Notes under the pieces: model-generated
Seen by the model: only the letters and a program-made list of their open reading frames with translations
What the model was told of the DNA's origin: nothing
Database searches by the model: none
Made by a program: the position numbers and the translations under genes
Source of the DNA: Sporosarcina psychrophila
Lineage (GTDB): Bacteria > Bacillota > Bacilli > Bacillales_A > Planococcaceae
Direction of reading: 5' to 3'
Assembly (NCBI RefSeq): GCF_001590685.1
Contig: NZ_CP014616.1
Span: forward strand, 1,301,001-1,365,000
DNA length: 64,000 nucleotides
In this document: positions 1 through 8,099 of the stretch, one piece after another
How the letters are laid out: each line of letters starts with the position of its first letter
Position numbering within the stretch: the first letter of the stretch is position 1

Positions 1-44
1 ATTTATAATACATGTAAGCAAATTTTTGTGAGGTGATTTTTATT

Positions 45-494
45 ATGAAACAGTGGACGAAGGAAATAGAGATTGATGCGCCAATTGAGCAAGTATGGAA
101 TTTTTTTAATGGTTCTTTAGAAAATATGCAAAAAATTATGCCACAAGTAGTTGAAAATAAACCTATTACAATAACAGATGGAATGGTCGGAAGTGTGTAT
201 TTACAAAAATATAAAGAAGGAAAGCGTGTTATGGAGTACCAAATAGAAACGTTAGAGTATGACGATTCCCCGAATGCGAAAAAGTTAAAGGTTGGTTTTA
301 CACTTGCTAATATGTTTGATATAACGGCGCGCTACGAGCTGGTCAAGCTCAGTGATCACAGAACTTCTTTAACCTATACTGCGACGAATCGTCCGTTAAA
401 ATGGTTCATGAAATTATTTTTACTGTTTTCCACAGACAAGATTGTAGTGGAATTTTTACAACGGGTAAAAGAGGTAGCTGAATCGGAAAACTAA
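45..494 (+). CDS. SRPBCC (START-like) family protein
   Basis: Encodes 149 residues with the opening typical of the SRPBCC/polyketide-cyclase fold: a strand such as KEIEIDAPIEQVWNFF near residues 5-20, a central beta sheet and a C-terminal helix (residues about 125-147) that closes a hydrophobic cavity. Family members bind small hydrophobic ligands; the ligand and reaction here cannot be read from sequence. The reading frame is open from a GTG at 33, but the ATG at 45 has AGGTGA eight bases upstream and is the better start. It is a single-gene unit followed by a strong terminator. Confident on the fold, no claim on function. Confidence 0.8.
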   Translation: MKQWTKEIEIDAPIEQVWNFFNGSLENMQKIMPQVVENKPITITDGMVGSVYLQKYKEGKRVMEYQIETLEYDDSPNAKKLKVGFTLANMFDITARYELVKLSDHRTSLTYTATNRPLKWFMKLFLLFSTDKIVVEFLQRVKEVAESEN

Positions 495-545
495 ACTATC
501 GATCCTCTCACAGAAACTAACTGGATGATGGAGTCTATACAATAG

Positions 546-576
546 AAAAGGCCATCCCACGGGGAATGGCCTTTTT
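546..576 (+). terminator. Rho-independent terminator
   Basis: Stem AAAGGCCATCCC pairs imperfectly with GGGAATGGCCTTT and runs into a T tract. It ends the SRPBCC gene transcript. Confidence 0.85.
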
Positions 577-619
577 ATCATGATGAGTACCAATATGATT
601 TGAGGACAACACAACATAC

Positions 620-727
620 ACCGAATTCCTATATAAACTAAGCAAAGGCGCCTTAAAGGGGGAGCCGAAGCCCAAAGACTGGCAGCATTCCCTAGCGAAT
701 TCAATGGGATTCTTTATCTCAACAAAT
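620..727 (-). repeat. Short, degenerate copy of dispersed repeat family A
   Basis: Read on the minus strand from 724 it begins TGTTGAGATAAAGAATCCCA and continues ATTGAATTCGCTAGGGAATG, then GGGCTTCGGCTCCC and AAGGCGCC. The same order of blocks occurs in the short family A copy at 15.65 kb and at the left ends of the long copies at 34.6, 52.7 and 61.9 kb. The far end (around 612-640) is too diverged to place exactly. No coding potential. Confidence 0.6.
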
Positions 728-763
728 AGAGTAAATTACTTAGGGGATATTTGGTAGGGCAAA

Positions 764-1411
764 TTACAAAATATAGTTCAAGTAAACCAACATGATTCCA
801 AGATCAGCTAGGATATGACTAATAATTGATGCGCTGATTGAATTCAATTTGTATCTAAAGTAGCCCCACATAAGACCTGCTATAAATACTGGAATAACAG
901 CAATGAAATTAAAAGGAAATGTGAAAATTGAAAAGAGGGGAACTAGATGATATAGACTATAAAAAAATGATGTAATCATAATCGTTTGAGCCGCACCTAC
1001 TCTATCTATAAGGCGCTTATACATAACATCTCTCCAATAGAGCTCCTCCAAAACAGGATTGATGAAGATGAGGAAAATAATTAACCAGAAAAGGATACTT
1101 CCTGTGAAATTCCACTCCACCAAAATTTGTTTTAGTTCGCCAAGATCGAAAACTAAATTATGTAGTAGTGCAACTGCCCCGTAAATAGCTACCAAAGAAA
1201 TAACACCACTAATCAGACCAACTGTGAAATATTTGAGATTGAGGTGTTTTTTACGATTCCATCGAATACTTTTATTTCTAAAGTATAGTAGAATCGGAAC
1301 AAATAAAAGCCAACCATAGAATAGGATGAAGGTAATAGGGACACTTTTGAATATGATTAAACCTAAAAAGATCATAATCGTAGGGCCAATTAATAAAACT
1401 GAGAGTTTCAT
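764..1411 (-). CDS. CPBP family intramembrane glutamic endopeptidase (CAAX protease-like)
   Basis: A 215-residue integral membrane protein with about six hydrophobic segments. It carries the three motifs of the CPBP/Abi family (numbered from the first ATG): EELYWR with the paired glutamates at 123-124 and Arg128, a histidine at 156 in FFYSLYH, and HILAD at 200-204. In other organisms this family holds CAAX prenyl proteases and bacteriocin self-immunity proteins; no bacteriocin genes lie nearby, so its substrate is unknown. Two ATG codons are adjacent (1414 and 1411); GGAGG sits seven bases before the second, which I prefer. Upstream intergenic DNA (1415-1618) shows nothing recognisable. Confidence 0.85.
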   Translation of the reverse strand: MKLSVLLIGPTIMIFLGLIIFKSVPITFILFYGWLLFVPILLYFRNKSIRWNRKKHLNLKYFTVGLISGVISLVAIYGAVALLHNLVFDLGELKQILVEWNFTGSILFWLIIFLIFINPVLEELYWRDVMYKRLIDRVGAAQTIMITSFFYSLYHLVPLFSIFTFPFNFIAVIPVFIAGLMWGYFRYKLNSISASIISHILADLGIMLVYLNYIL

Positions 1412-1618
1412 CATAAATCCTCCATCTGTTTTAAGTCGTAATAAAGATCCCTATCTTTCGGGTAGCAATGACTATCATTTTAAACCGTATCATTATATCG
1501 TATCATTTACCGATTAATTAATCAGTATAATCTACTAATTGGATTTTGAAGGATATATCGATTACACTAAACAATTTCAAGTTAGATTTTCATGGTTAAC
1601 GCATAAAATATGTTCCAA

Positions 1619-1653
1619 TAAAAAAGAAGTAACCACCAGTAATGGTGATTACT
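1619..1653 (-). terminator. Rho-independent terminator of the mhqO-like gene
   Basis: On the minus strand AGTAATCACC pairs with GGTGGTTACT (one G-T pair) and is followed by TTCTTTTTT. It lies 55 bases after the stop codon of the dioxygenase gene. Confidence 0.75.
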
Positions 1654-1707
1654 CCATATAGGAATCTTGATGTATAGAGCCAGACATTATCTCTACACGC
1701 AGCTCTT

Positions 1708-2676
1708 TTATCTACTTGTATTCAATGGTTTGATATTCGCTTCAATTGCCGCACGTTTACCTTCCAAAAATGGTGGTAGCGCAAGTGACTCACCCAATGT
1801 TTCAAGCGGCTCATCTGTTGCGAATCCAGGTCCATCTGTTGCAAGTTCGAATAGGATACCATTTGGCTCGCGGAAGTATAGTGAACGGAAATAGAATCGC
1901 TCTACAAATCCGGAGTTCGGCAATCGTGTACTGTTAATTTTATCAATCCATGCATGTAGTTCTTCTTCGTCCTTAACACGGAAAGCTACGTGGTGAACGC
2001 CGCCTATCCCTTGCACCTCTGCAGGTAAGTCATTGCGTGGCTCAACGAACACTTCAGCGCCTGAACCACCATCTCCGACTTCCATAACAATGATGTCGTC
2101 TTGTCCTTCAACAAGAGCTGGAACACGGTTCTTCTCTGTAAACCCGAGTATTTGAAGAGCTGCGATAGTCGGTTCAGGAGTGCGGACAGTTAGCCTAACT
2201 GGACCAAGCCCGGTTATCCCATACTCAACCGGAACAGGGCTCTTATCCCATGGAGTTCCAGTCGCAGCGACTGAGTTTGTCTCATCGGAAACGAGCGTCA
2301 ATTGTTGACCTTCCGCATCTTCGAAGAAAATAACATTGCGACCAGCAAATTCTGAAATGGGTGCATGTTTTACGTTAAATTCAGTAAAGCGTTCAATCCA
2401 ATAATTTAGTGCAGCGTCACTTGCTACACGAAGTGATGAGTTGGAAATACTACTGACACCTGCTCGTTTTGGTCCAGCATTTGGGAAATCAAAAAATGTC
2501 AGTTCAGTTCCTGGATTCCCTTGCTCATCTCCGTAAAATAAATGATAAGCAGTTGTGTCGTCCTGATTTACTGTTTTTTTCACTAGTCGCATACCAAGTA
2601 CCTCAGTGTAAAACTTAAAGTTATGCGCCGCGCTACCAGTCATTGCTGTTAGATGGTGAATGCCTTTTACGTTCAT
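1708..2676 (-). CDS. mhqO: VOC family ring-cleaving dioxygenase, MhqO-like
   Basis: A 322-residue protein with two vicinal-oxygen-chelate modules: residues about 4-130 starting VKGIHHLTAMTG and about 150-290 including GVHHVAFRV. The conserved His (GIHHLT), second His (HHVAF) and Glu (LFELATDGPG) are the expected metal ligands of extradiol dioxygenases. Closest remembered relatives are B. subtilis MhqO/MhqA/MhqE, which act on hydroquinone-type electrophiles under MhqR control; the operator found upstream supports this. The frame is open from TTG at 2685, but ATG at 2676 has GAGAGG at good distance. Single gene with its own terminator. Product class sure, exact substrate inferred. Confidence 0.82.
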   Translation of the reverse strand: MNVKGIHHLTAMTGSAAHNFKFYTEVLGMRLVKKTVNQDDTTAYHLFYGDEQGNPGTELTFFDFPNAGPKRAGVSSISNSSLRVASDAALNYWIERFTEFNVKHAPISEFAGRNVIFFEDAEGQQLTLVSDETNSVAATGTPWDKSPVPVEYGITGLGPVRLTVRTPEPTIAALQILGFTEKNRVPALVEGQDDIIVMEVGDGGSGAEVFVEPRNDLPAEVQGIGGVHHVAFRVKDEEELHAWIDKINSTRLPNSGFVERFYFRSLYFREPNGILFELATDGPGFATDEPLETLGESLALPPFLEGKRAAIEANIKPLNTSR

Positions 2677-2714
2677 CTTTATCAATCCTCTCTTGGATAA
2701 TATCTTTGTAAAGT

Positions 2715-2732
2715 TATCTTGAATTCAAGCTA
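2715..2732. promoter_or_regulatory. Probable MhqR operator
   Basis: The sequence TATCTTGAATTCAAGCTA is a near-perfect palindrome and closely matches the published B. subtilis MhqR box TATCTcgaAtTCgAGATa as I recall it. It lies just downstream of the -10 box of the dioxygenase promoter, where a repressor would block initiation. Confidence 0.65.
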
Positions 2733-2761
2733 ATATTACAGCGAGAGGACGAAATTGTCAA
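2733..2761 (-). promoter_or_regulatory. SigA promoter of the mhqO-like gene
   Basis: On the minus strand TTGACA (2761-2756), 17-base spacer, TAATAT (2738-2733). The operator palindrome starts one base downstream. Confidence 0.75.
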
Positions 2762-2957
2762 GAGATGTGTCCCTTCGAGGGTTCAATATCCATACATATC
2801 ATCTGTTTTTATCTTCATAGGTATTCAGAACGATTATTCTTTATTCTGGAAAGGGACTATAAAAAATGTGATATATTTTTATGATTAGATAGCTTATTTA
2901 CGAAGAAGTTGATATAATCTATATTATTAGAAAGTTATTTACGTACATGGATAAATG

Positions 2958-3007
2958 AAGGAATATCGTTTAAGCGTGAGGTAACGCTTATCTTGGTATT
3001 CCTTTTT
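2958..3007 (+). terminator. Terminator or attenuator hairpin upstream of ilvE
   Basis: Outer stem AAGGAATA/TATTCCTT and inner stem TAAGCGT/ACGCTTA are followed by TTTTT. No gene on the plus strand lies upstream, so the hairpin sits in the leader between a possible promoter (TATAAT near 2914) and ilvE. I could not find T-box core or other riboswitch motifs around it. Confidence 0.55.
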
Positions 3008-3076
3008 AATCACATAATATACGGAAATAGCCAAATCAGCTGGCCTGAAAATTAGACATAGGGAGATGCACACATC

Positions 3077-4165
3077 ATGACGAACCATGTAATCACTGTC
3101 ACATTGAGTGAATCAAAAAAACAAAAACCACAATCAGATCAGTTGGAATTCGGAAGAGTATTTACAGACCATATGTTTGTGGCTGACTATTGTGAAGGCC
3201 AAGGCTGGACGGATCATAGAATCATTCCATATGCACCACTTGAAATGGATCCGGCGGCAACCGTTTTTCACTATGGTCAAACAATTTTTGAAGGATTAAA
3301 AGCCTATGTAGGCAAAGAGGGGCAAGTATTGTTATTCCGCCCAGAAGAAAACATGCGTCGCATGAACAAATCGAGTGAACGCTTATGCATGCCAGCTTTC
3401 AATGAAGAAATTGCAATCGAAGCTTTAGAAAAATTAATTTCTATCGATAAAGACTGGATTCCAGTAACAGAAGGAACTTCCCTGTACATAAGACCATTCA
3501 TGGTTGCGACTGAACCCTATCTTGGCGTTTCACCATCGAAGAAATATAAATTCATCATTATCCTTTCTCCTGTTGGATCGTATTATAAAGAAGGAATTCA
3601 TCCCGTTAAAATTCTCGTTGAAAATGAGTATGTGCGTGCAGTAGCAGGCGGAACTGGAACGGCAAAAACAGCCGGTAACTACGCGTCCGGGCTAAGAGCA
3701 CAAGAAATAGCAAGCAAAAAAGGTTATTCACAAGTTCTTTGGCTTGATGGTGTAGAAAGAAAGTATATAGAAGAAGTGGGAAGTATGAACGTCTTCTTCA
3801 AAATTAACGGTGAAGTTATTACACCAATATTAAATGGCAGTATTTTAGAAGGAATTACGAGGAAGTCAATCCTTCAATTACTGAGGCATTGGGATATTCC
3901 GGTTGTTGAACGTAAAATATCCATGGAAGAACTTCGTTCAGCACACCAAGCAGGTACTTTAGAGGAAGCTTTCGGAACAGGAACGGCAGCAGTTGTTTCA
4001 CCAATTGGAGAACTAAATTGGGGCGATGACATAATGGTCGTTAATAATAATCAAACCGGTGAATTATCTAAAAAACTGTATGAGACACTAACGGGTATTC
4101 AAACCGGTAAAGTGGAAGATTCATTCGGGTGGGTAGTTGAAGTCACTGACACGGTAAAAGTATAA
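3077..4165 (+). CDS. ilvE: Branched-chain amino acid aminotransferase
   Basis: A 362-residue fold-type IV PLP aminotransferase. It interconverts leucine, isoleucine and valine with their 2-oxo acids using glutamate/2-oxoglutarate. Recognisable blocks are FHYGQTIFEGLKAY (residues 65-78), the Schiff-base lysine Lys197 in GTGTAKTAGNYA, the EEVGSMNVFF strand near 234 and FGTGTAAVVSPIG toward the end. Length is normal for the long IlvE form. Start ATG has GGGAG about ten bases upstream. Single gene, with a leader hairpin before it and a terminator after it. A weak CodY-like match (CTGAAAATT near 3045) is present but has too many mismatches to call. Confidence 0.95.
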   Translation: MTNHVITVTLSESKKQKPQSDQLEFGRVFTDHMFVADYCEGQGWTDHRIIPYAPLEMDPAATVFHYGQTIFEGLKAYVGKEGQVLLFRPEENMRRMNKSSERLCMPAFNEEIAIEALEKLISIDKDWIPVTEGTSLYIRPFMVATEPYLGVSPSKKYKFIIILSPVGSYYKEGIHPVKILVENEYVRAVAGGTGTAKTAGNYASGLRAQEIASKKGYSQVLWLDGVERKYIEEVGSMNVFFKINGEVITPILNGSILEGITRKSILQLLRHWDIPVVERKISMEELRSAHQAGTLEEAFGTGTAAVVSPIGELNWGDDIMVVNNNQTGELSKKLYETLTGIQTGKVEDSFGWVVEVTDTVKV

Positions 4166-4190
4166 TTGTTTCTTCTATATAATAGGTGAA

Positions 4191-4228
4191 GAAAAGGGTA
4201 GCCCTTCCAAGGTGCTATCCTTTTCTTT
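4191..4228 (+). terminator. Rho-independent terminator of ilvE
   Basis: GAAAAGGGTAGC pairs with GCTATCCTTTTC (one G-T pair), followed by TTTG. Confidence 0.8.
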
Positions 4229-4303
4229 GTATCCAGTTGGGGAAGTCCTGCATATAGTAGGGAAGCGCCTAGAATTACTAAATGGATAGCGGAAGGGGAT
4301 TGT

Positions 4304-6370
4304 GTGGATAAATTATCACCAAACCACAAACAAGTCATAGATGAAAACAGTAAAGATAAACAGTTGGAACAATTCCGTGTGAATAATGAAGGAACAAAAA
4401 TGACAACAAATCAAGCACTGAAAGTTTCGAATGACGAGGAATCATTGAAAGCGGGTATCCGTGGACCAACATTAATGGAGGACTTTCATTTTCGTGAAAA
4501 ATTAACTCACTTTGACAATGAAAGGATTCCAGAGCGGGTTGTACACGCCAGAGGATATGCAGCACACGGTTTTTTCGAATTGTATGAATCAATGAAGGAA
4601 TTTACAAAAGCAGGATTTCTACAGGAACCCGGAACGAAAACCCCAGTTTTTACGAGATTCTCGAATGTTGTAGGGAGCAAAGGTTCTGCGGATACAGTAA
4701 GGGATGTACGGGGATTTGCTGTTAAGTTTTATACCGAGGAAGGGAACTATGATCTTGTGGGTAACAATATTCCCATCTTTTTCATCCAAGATGGCATTAA
4801 GTTCCCGGATCTTGTCCATGCGATACAGCCTGAACCACATAACGAGATGCCGCAAGCTGCCTCTGCACATGATACGTTTTGGGACTTTGTTGCTAACAAC
4901 CAAGAATCGGCGCATATGGTCATGTGGCTAATGTCAGATCGGGCGATTCCGAGGAGTTGGCGAATGATGGAGGGATTTGGTGTTCATACATTCCGATTCG
5001 TCAATGAACAAGGTAAAGGCCGGTTTGTAAAGTTCCATTGGAAACCAGCACTTGGCGTACATTCGCTTGTATGGGATGAGGCACAGAAGATTTCTGGGAA
5101 AGATCCAGACTTTCAACGGCGGGATTTATGGGAATCAATTGAACATGGTAATTTTGCGGAGTATGAACTAGGTGTACAAATGATTGATGAAAAAGATGAA
5201 TTCATGTTCGATTTCGATGTACTAGATGCTACGAAACTTTGGCCGGAAGAAATCGTACCTGTTAAAATATTTGGCAAGATGACGCTTAATCGTAATGTTG
5301 ACAACGTCTTTGCGGAAACAGAGCAAGTTGCGTTCCATCCGGGTAATGTCGTACCTGGAATTGATTTCACAAATGACCCACTTCTACAAGGTAGATTATT
5401 TTCCTATTTAGATACACAACTCATTCGCCTCGGGGGACCGAATTTCACTGAGATTCCTATCAATCGTGCCGTCTGTCCATTCCATAATAATCAGCGAAAT
5501 GGCTATAGCCGTCAGAGAATTGATGTTGGGCAGGTCAGTTACCATAAAAACTCGCTTGCGGATAATACACCGTCCACTTCTACTGCGAAAGAAGGCGGAT
5601 TCGTCCATTATGCAGAAAAAGTGGAAGGGCGTATCATTCAAGCAAGAAGCGATTCATTCAAAGATTTCTTTTCTCAGGCAAGGCTATTTTGGAACAGTAT
5701 GTCGCCACCAGAGAAGCAACATATCACTGATGCATTCATCTTTGAAGTTGGGAAAGTGGCTAGTAAAAGTGTGAGACAGCAAGTCGTTGATATGTTTGCC
5801 AATGTGGATAAAGAATTGGCAATCCATATCGCAGATGGTGTCGGGGTAAACCCTCCTACTAGCAAGCAAGTGAACGTCAAGGCCTTATCACCGGCACTCA
5901 GTCAGCAAAATACGACGAGAGTCCCTTACACGTTGAAAGTCGGCGTGCTGATTGGCAATGATTTTAATGGTGCAGAAGTGAAAAGAGCTGTCAAAACGTT
6001 AAGGAAATATGGCGTCACTGTGGATATTGTTGGTGAAAAACTTGGCACAGTGAGGGGTGCGGATGGCCTTAATGTAATCGTTAATGAAACATTCCTTACA
6101 ATGGATCCGGTTTTATTTGATAGCTTATATGTTGTTGGTGGTTCGGCTGAAAATCAAGCAAAATTCAATTCCAATATCCAATACTTTATTAACGAATCGT
6201 TCAAGCATTATAAACCGATTGGATTTGCATCGACAGGTCTTCCTTTCTTTGAATTATCAAATGCGAAGGCGGGGCCAGGAATTGTCTTCGCGACGGATAA
6301 TCCCGATTTTGATGATGATTTTGTAAAAGCAATCGCACAGCAACGCTTCTGGGACAGAGAAATTTATTGA
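4304..6370 (+). CDS. katE: Large-subunit catalase (clade 2, HPII type)
   Basis: A 688-residue haem catalase that converts hydrogen peroxide to water and oxygen. The catalytic His81 lies in RVVHARGYAAHG, the distal Asn in VGNNIPIFFIQD near residue 154 and the proximal haem-ligand Tyr in RLFSYLDTQ near residue 367. Residues from about 545 to the end form the flavodoxin/DJ-1-like domain found only in large catalases, so the gene is full length. Start is GTG 4304 with AAGGGG five bases upstream; an internal ATG at 4400 preceded by GAAGGA is a possible alternative that would remove 32 residues of unstructured N-terminus. No PerR box was recognised. Single gene with terminator. Confidence 0.95.
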   Translation: MDKLSPNHKQVIDENSKDKQLEQFRVNNEGTKMTTNQALKVSNDEESLKAGIRGPTLMEDFHFREKLTHFDNERIPERVVHARGYAAHGFFELYESMKEFTKAGFLQEPGTKTPVFTRFSNVVGSKGSADTVRDVRGFAVKFYTEEGNYDLVGNNIPIFFIQDGIKFPDLVHAIQPEPHNEMPQAASAHDTFWDFVANNQESAHMVMWLMSDRAIPRSWRMMEGFGVHTFRFVNEQGKGRFVKFHWKPALGVHSLVWDEAQKISGKDPDFQRRDLWESIEHGNFAEYELGVQMIDEKDEFMFDFDVLDATKLWPEEIVPVKIFGKMTLNRNVDNVFAETEQVAFHPGNVVPGIDFTNDPLLQGRLFSYLDTQLIRLGGPNFTEIPINRAVCPFHNNQRNGYSRQRIDVGQVSYHKNSLADNTPSTSTAKEGGFVHYAEKVEGRIIQARSDSFKDFFSQARLFWNSMSPPEKQHITDAFIFEVGKVASKSVRQQVVDMFANVDKELAIHIADGVGVNPPTSKQVNVKALSPALSQQNTTRVPYTLKVGVLIGNDFNGAEVKRAVKTLRKYGVTVDIVGEKLGTVRGADGLNVIVNETFLTMDPVLFDSLYVVGGSAENQAKFNSNIQYFINESFKHYKPIGFASTGLPFFELSNAKAGPGIVFATDNPDFDDDFVKAIAQQRFWDREIY

Positions 6371-6377
6371 AGAATGG

Positions 6378-6409
6378 CCGCTCCGATTAGAAATAGGGAG
6401 CGGTTTTTT
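6378..6409 (+). terminator. Rho-independent terminator of katE
   Basis: CCGCTCC pairs with GGAGCGG, followed by six T. Confidence 0.88.
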
Positions 6410-6415
6410 CTTTGA

Positions 6416-6490
6416 CTAGGAAATTATAAAATCTCGTACTGTGGTTAAACACCAAGAGAAGCTATTTCACGTCTAGACTCTAGCGCTTTT
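6416..6490 (+). repeat. Fragment of dispersed repeat family D
   Basis: Contains AGGAAATTATAAAATCTCGT followed by ACTGTGG and later CACGTCTAGACTCTAGCGC. The same two blocks, in the same order, occur at 45.73-45.81 kb. The second block is also the start of the two full family D copies at 53.5-53.7 kb. Confidence 0.6.
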
Positions 6491-6559
6491 GTTCTTACTC
6501 GTTAAACTAGTCTGAAATCATGTATACTAGTTTATAAAGCAGATAGGGGATGATTTCTT

Positions 6560-7366
6560 ATGATAAAAGCGATTATTTTTGATTTGGATGATACATTATT
6601 ATGGGATAAAAAAAGTGTAGAAACCGCATTCGAAAAAACATGTGAACATGCAGCCCAAGTACATGATCTTAATCCTGCTAAACTTGAAGAAGCTGTCAGA
6701 TTGGAAGCGAGAAAGCTTTACGAATCGTATGATACCTATGAATTTACTCAGATGATTGGCATTAACCCATTCGAAGGCCTCTGGGGGACATTCAATGATG
6801 AAGGGGACTATTTTCAAAAAATGAAAGCAATTGTTCCAGGCTATCGTAAGGAAGCGTGGACAAATGGACTTCAGCGAATCGGCATTAATGATGAAGACCT
6901 TGGCAGCACGTTAGCAGAATTATTCCCACAGGAACGGAAAAAGCATCCTTATCTATATGAAGAAACATTCGAAGTGCTGGACAGTCTGAAAGATACATAC
7001 AAGCTTGTACTATTAACAAATGGTTCACCAAGTTTACAACACACGAAACTTGAAGTCACATCCGAACTCGTTCCTTATTTTGACCAAATCATCGTCTCAG
7101 GCGCATTCGGAGTAGGAAAGCCCGACGCATCTATTTTTCAACATGTGCTTACTGAAAACGGTGTAACTGCAGAGGAAGCAATAATGGTAGGCGATAATCT
7201 AATGACGGATATTTTAGGAGCATCACGTGTCGGAATGCGTTCTGTCTGGATTAATCGGGAGAATAAACTGCCCAGTGAAGAAGTTGTACCGACTTATGAA
7301 ATTAATCATTTAGAAAAGTTATATCCTATCCTTGAAGAGTTGAATAAGAAACAGGCTGTCCAATGA
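6560..7366 (+). CDS. HAD superfamily hydrolase (YfnB-like)
   Basis: A 268-residue haloacid-dehalogenase fold phosphatase. Motif I DLDDT (residues 8-12) supplies the nucleophilic Asp, motif II is LLTNG near 155, the motif III lysine is in GVGKPD near 194 and motif IV is GDNLMTD near 217. The cap domain lies between motif I and II (C1 type). B. subtilis YfnB and similar nucleotidase/phosphoglycolate-phosphatase-like enzymes are the closest remembered proteins; substrate unknown. ATG follows a weak GGGGATG ribosome binding site. Single gene with its own terminator. Confidence 0.88.
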   Translation: MIKAIIFDLDDTLLWDKKSVETAFEKTCEHAAQVHDLNPAKLEEAVRLEARKLYESYDTYEFTQMIGINPFEGLWGTFNDEGDYFQKMKAIVPGYRKEAWTNGLQRIGINDEDLGSTLAELFPQERKKHPYLYEETFEVLDSLKDTYKLVLLTNGSPSLQHTKLEVTSELVPYFDQIIVSGAFGVGKPDASIFQHVLTENGVTAEEAIMVGDNLMTDILGASRVGMRSVWINRENKLPSEEVVPTYEINHLEKLYPILEELNKKQAVQ

Positions 7367-7435
7367 GTATCAAATCTATCCTGAAGGATTGAGGATTGAG
7401 GATGGAGTGGACAAACTGCTTACATTACAAAACGA

Positions 7436-7466
7436 AAAAGCGCTCCAGTTGGTCAGCGCTTTTTTG
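7436..7466 (+). terminator. Rho-independent terminator
   Basis: AAAAGCGCT pairs with AGCGCTTTT around a ten-base loop, followed by T residues. Confidence 0.88.
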
Positions 7467-7617
7467 TGCGGGATTTAAATTATGGAAATGAAAATAGTTT
7501 TGGATTGATCATCTAGAAGTAACGGAACCTTCGTATTGTGAAGAACGTATTTAGTAGAGATATTTAAGTTGTGAGTAAATGGAAATCAGAGTTTATCGAT
7601 AATTTGAGGTGGAGAAA

Positions 7618-8091
7618 ATGTCTTTTAGGGTAATCATCCAATTGGTTTTGGCATCAATTCTTTTACTATTTTCTACTGGGGTAGCATGGTATGAAGGTAG
7701 CGCACTACTAGAGCATTCTTGGGAATGGAAACATACCGCGCTTTTTTCTGGAATAGTGAATGGACAACTGGAAAATGCAAACGATATTCTGTCAATTGAT
7801 TATTTTATGTATGCAGCTAAATTTGCACCTGTATTTCCTTTGCTAATGTTGTTAAGTGGGACATATCTCATAATCCTCCTGGGGTATAGCTTATTAAAAC
7901 GTAACCATAAGGTGTTCACATATTACCTTGCTTCTATTAGTGTTTTATTCCTGGTATTAGGCGGTTTCCTGTCTAATTCTCCAACTAGCGGTTTGAAAAT
8001 TATTTTCGCTATTCTTTTGTTTATCGGTATTTTATTTTTAGTTACTGCGTTGGTTAGACTAGTTAATAATAAGGTTAAAGAAATAAGTTAG
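7618..8091 (+). CDS. Four-segment membrane protein, resembles B. subtilis YjdJ (DUF4306)
   Basis: 157 residues with four hydrophobic segments (about 4-24, 67-92, 100-120, 125-147). The stretches WYEGSALLEHSWEWKHTALF and DYFMYAAKFAPVFPLLMLLS resemble my recollection of the DUF4306 family represented by B. subtilis YjdJ; no function is known. The frame begins at GTG 7609, but ATG 7618 is better placed behind GAGGTGG. Single gene; family B repeat DNA begins nine bases after the stop codon, so the original terminator may have been displaced. Confidence 0.65.
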   Translation: MSFRVIIQLVLASILLLFSTGVAWYEGSALLEHSWEWKHTALFSGIVNGQLENANDILSIDYFMYAAKFAPVFPLLMLLSGTYLIILLGYSLLKRNHKVFTYYLASISVLFLVLGGFLSNSPTSGLKIIFAILLFIGILFLVTALVRLVNNKVKEIS

Positions 8092-8099
8092 CTTTATTT

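Noticed and set aside
3039-3053. Possible CodY box before ilvE
   Set aside because: Only about 10 of 15 positions match AATTTTCWGAAAATT, too weak to claim.
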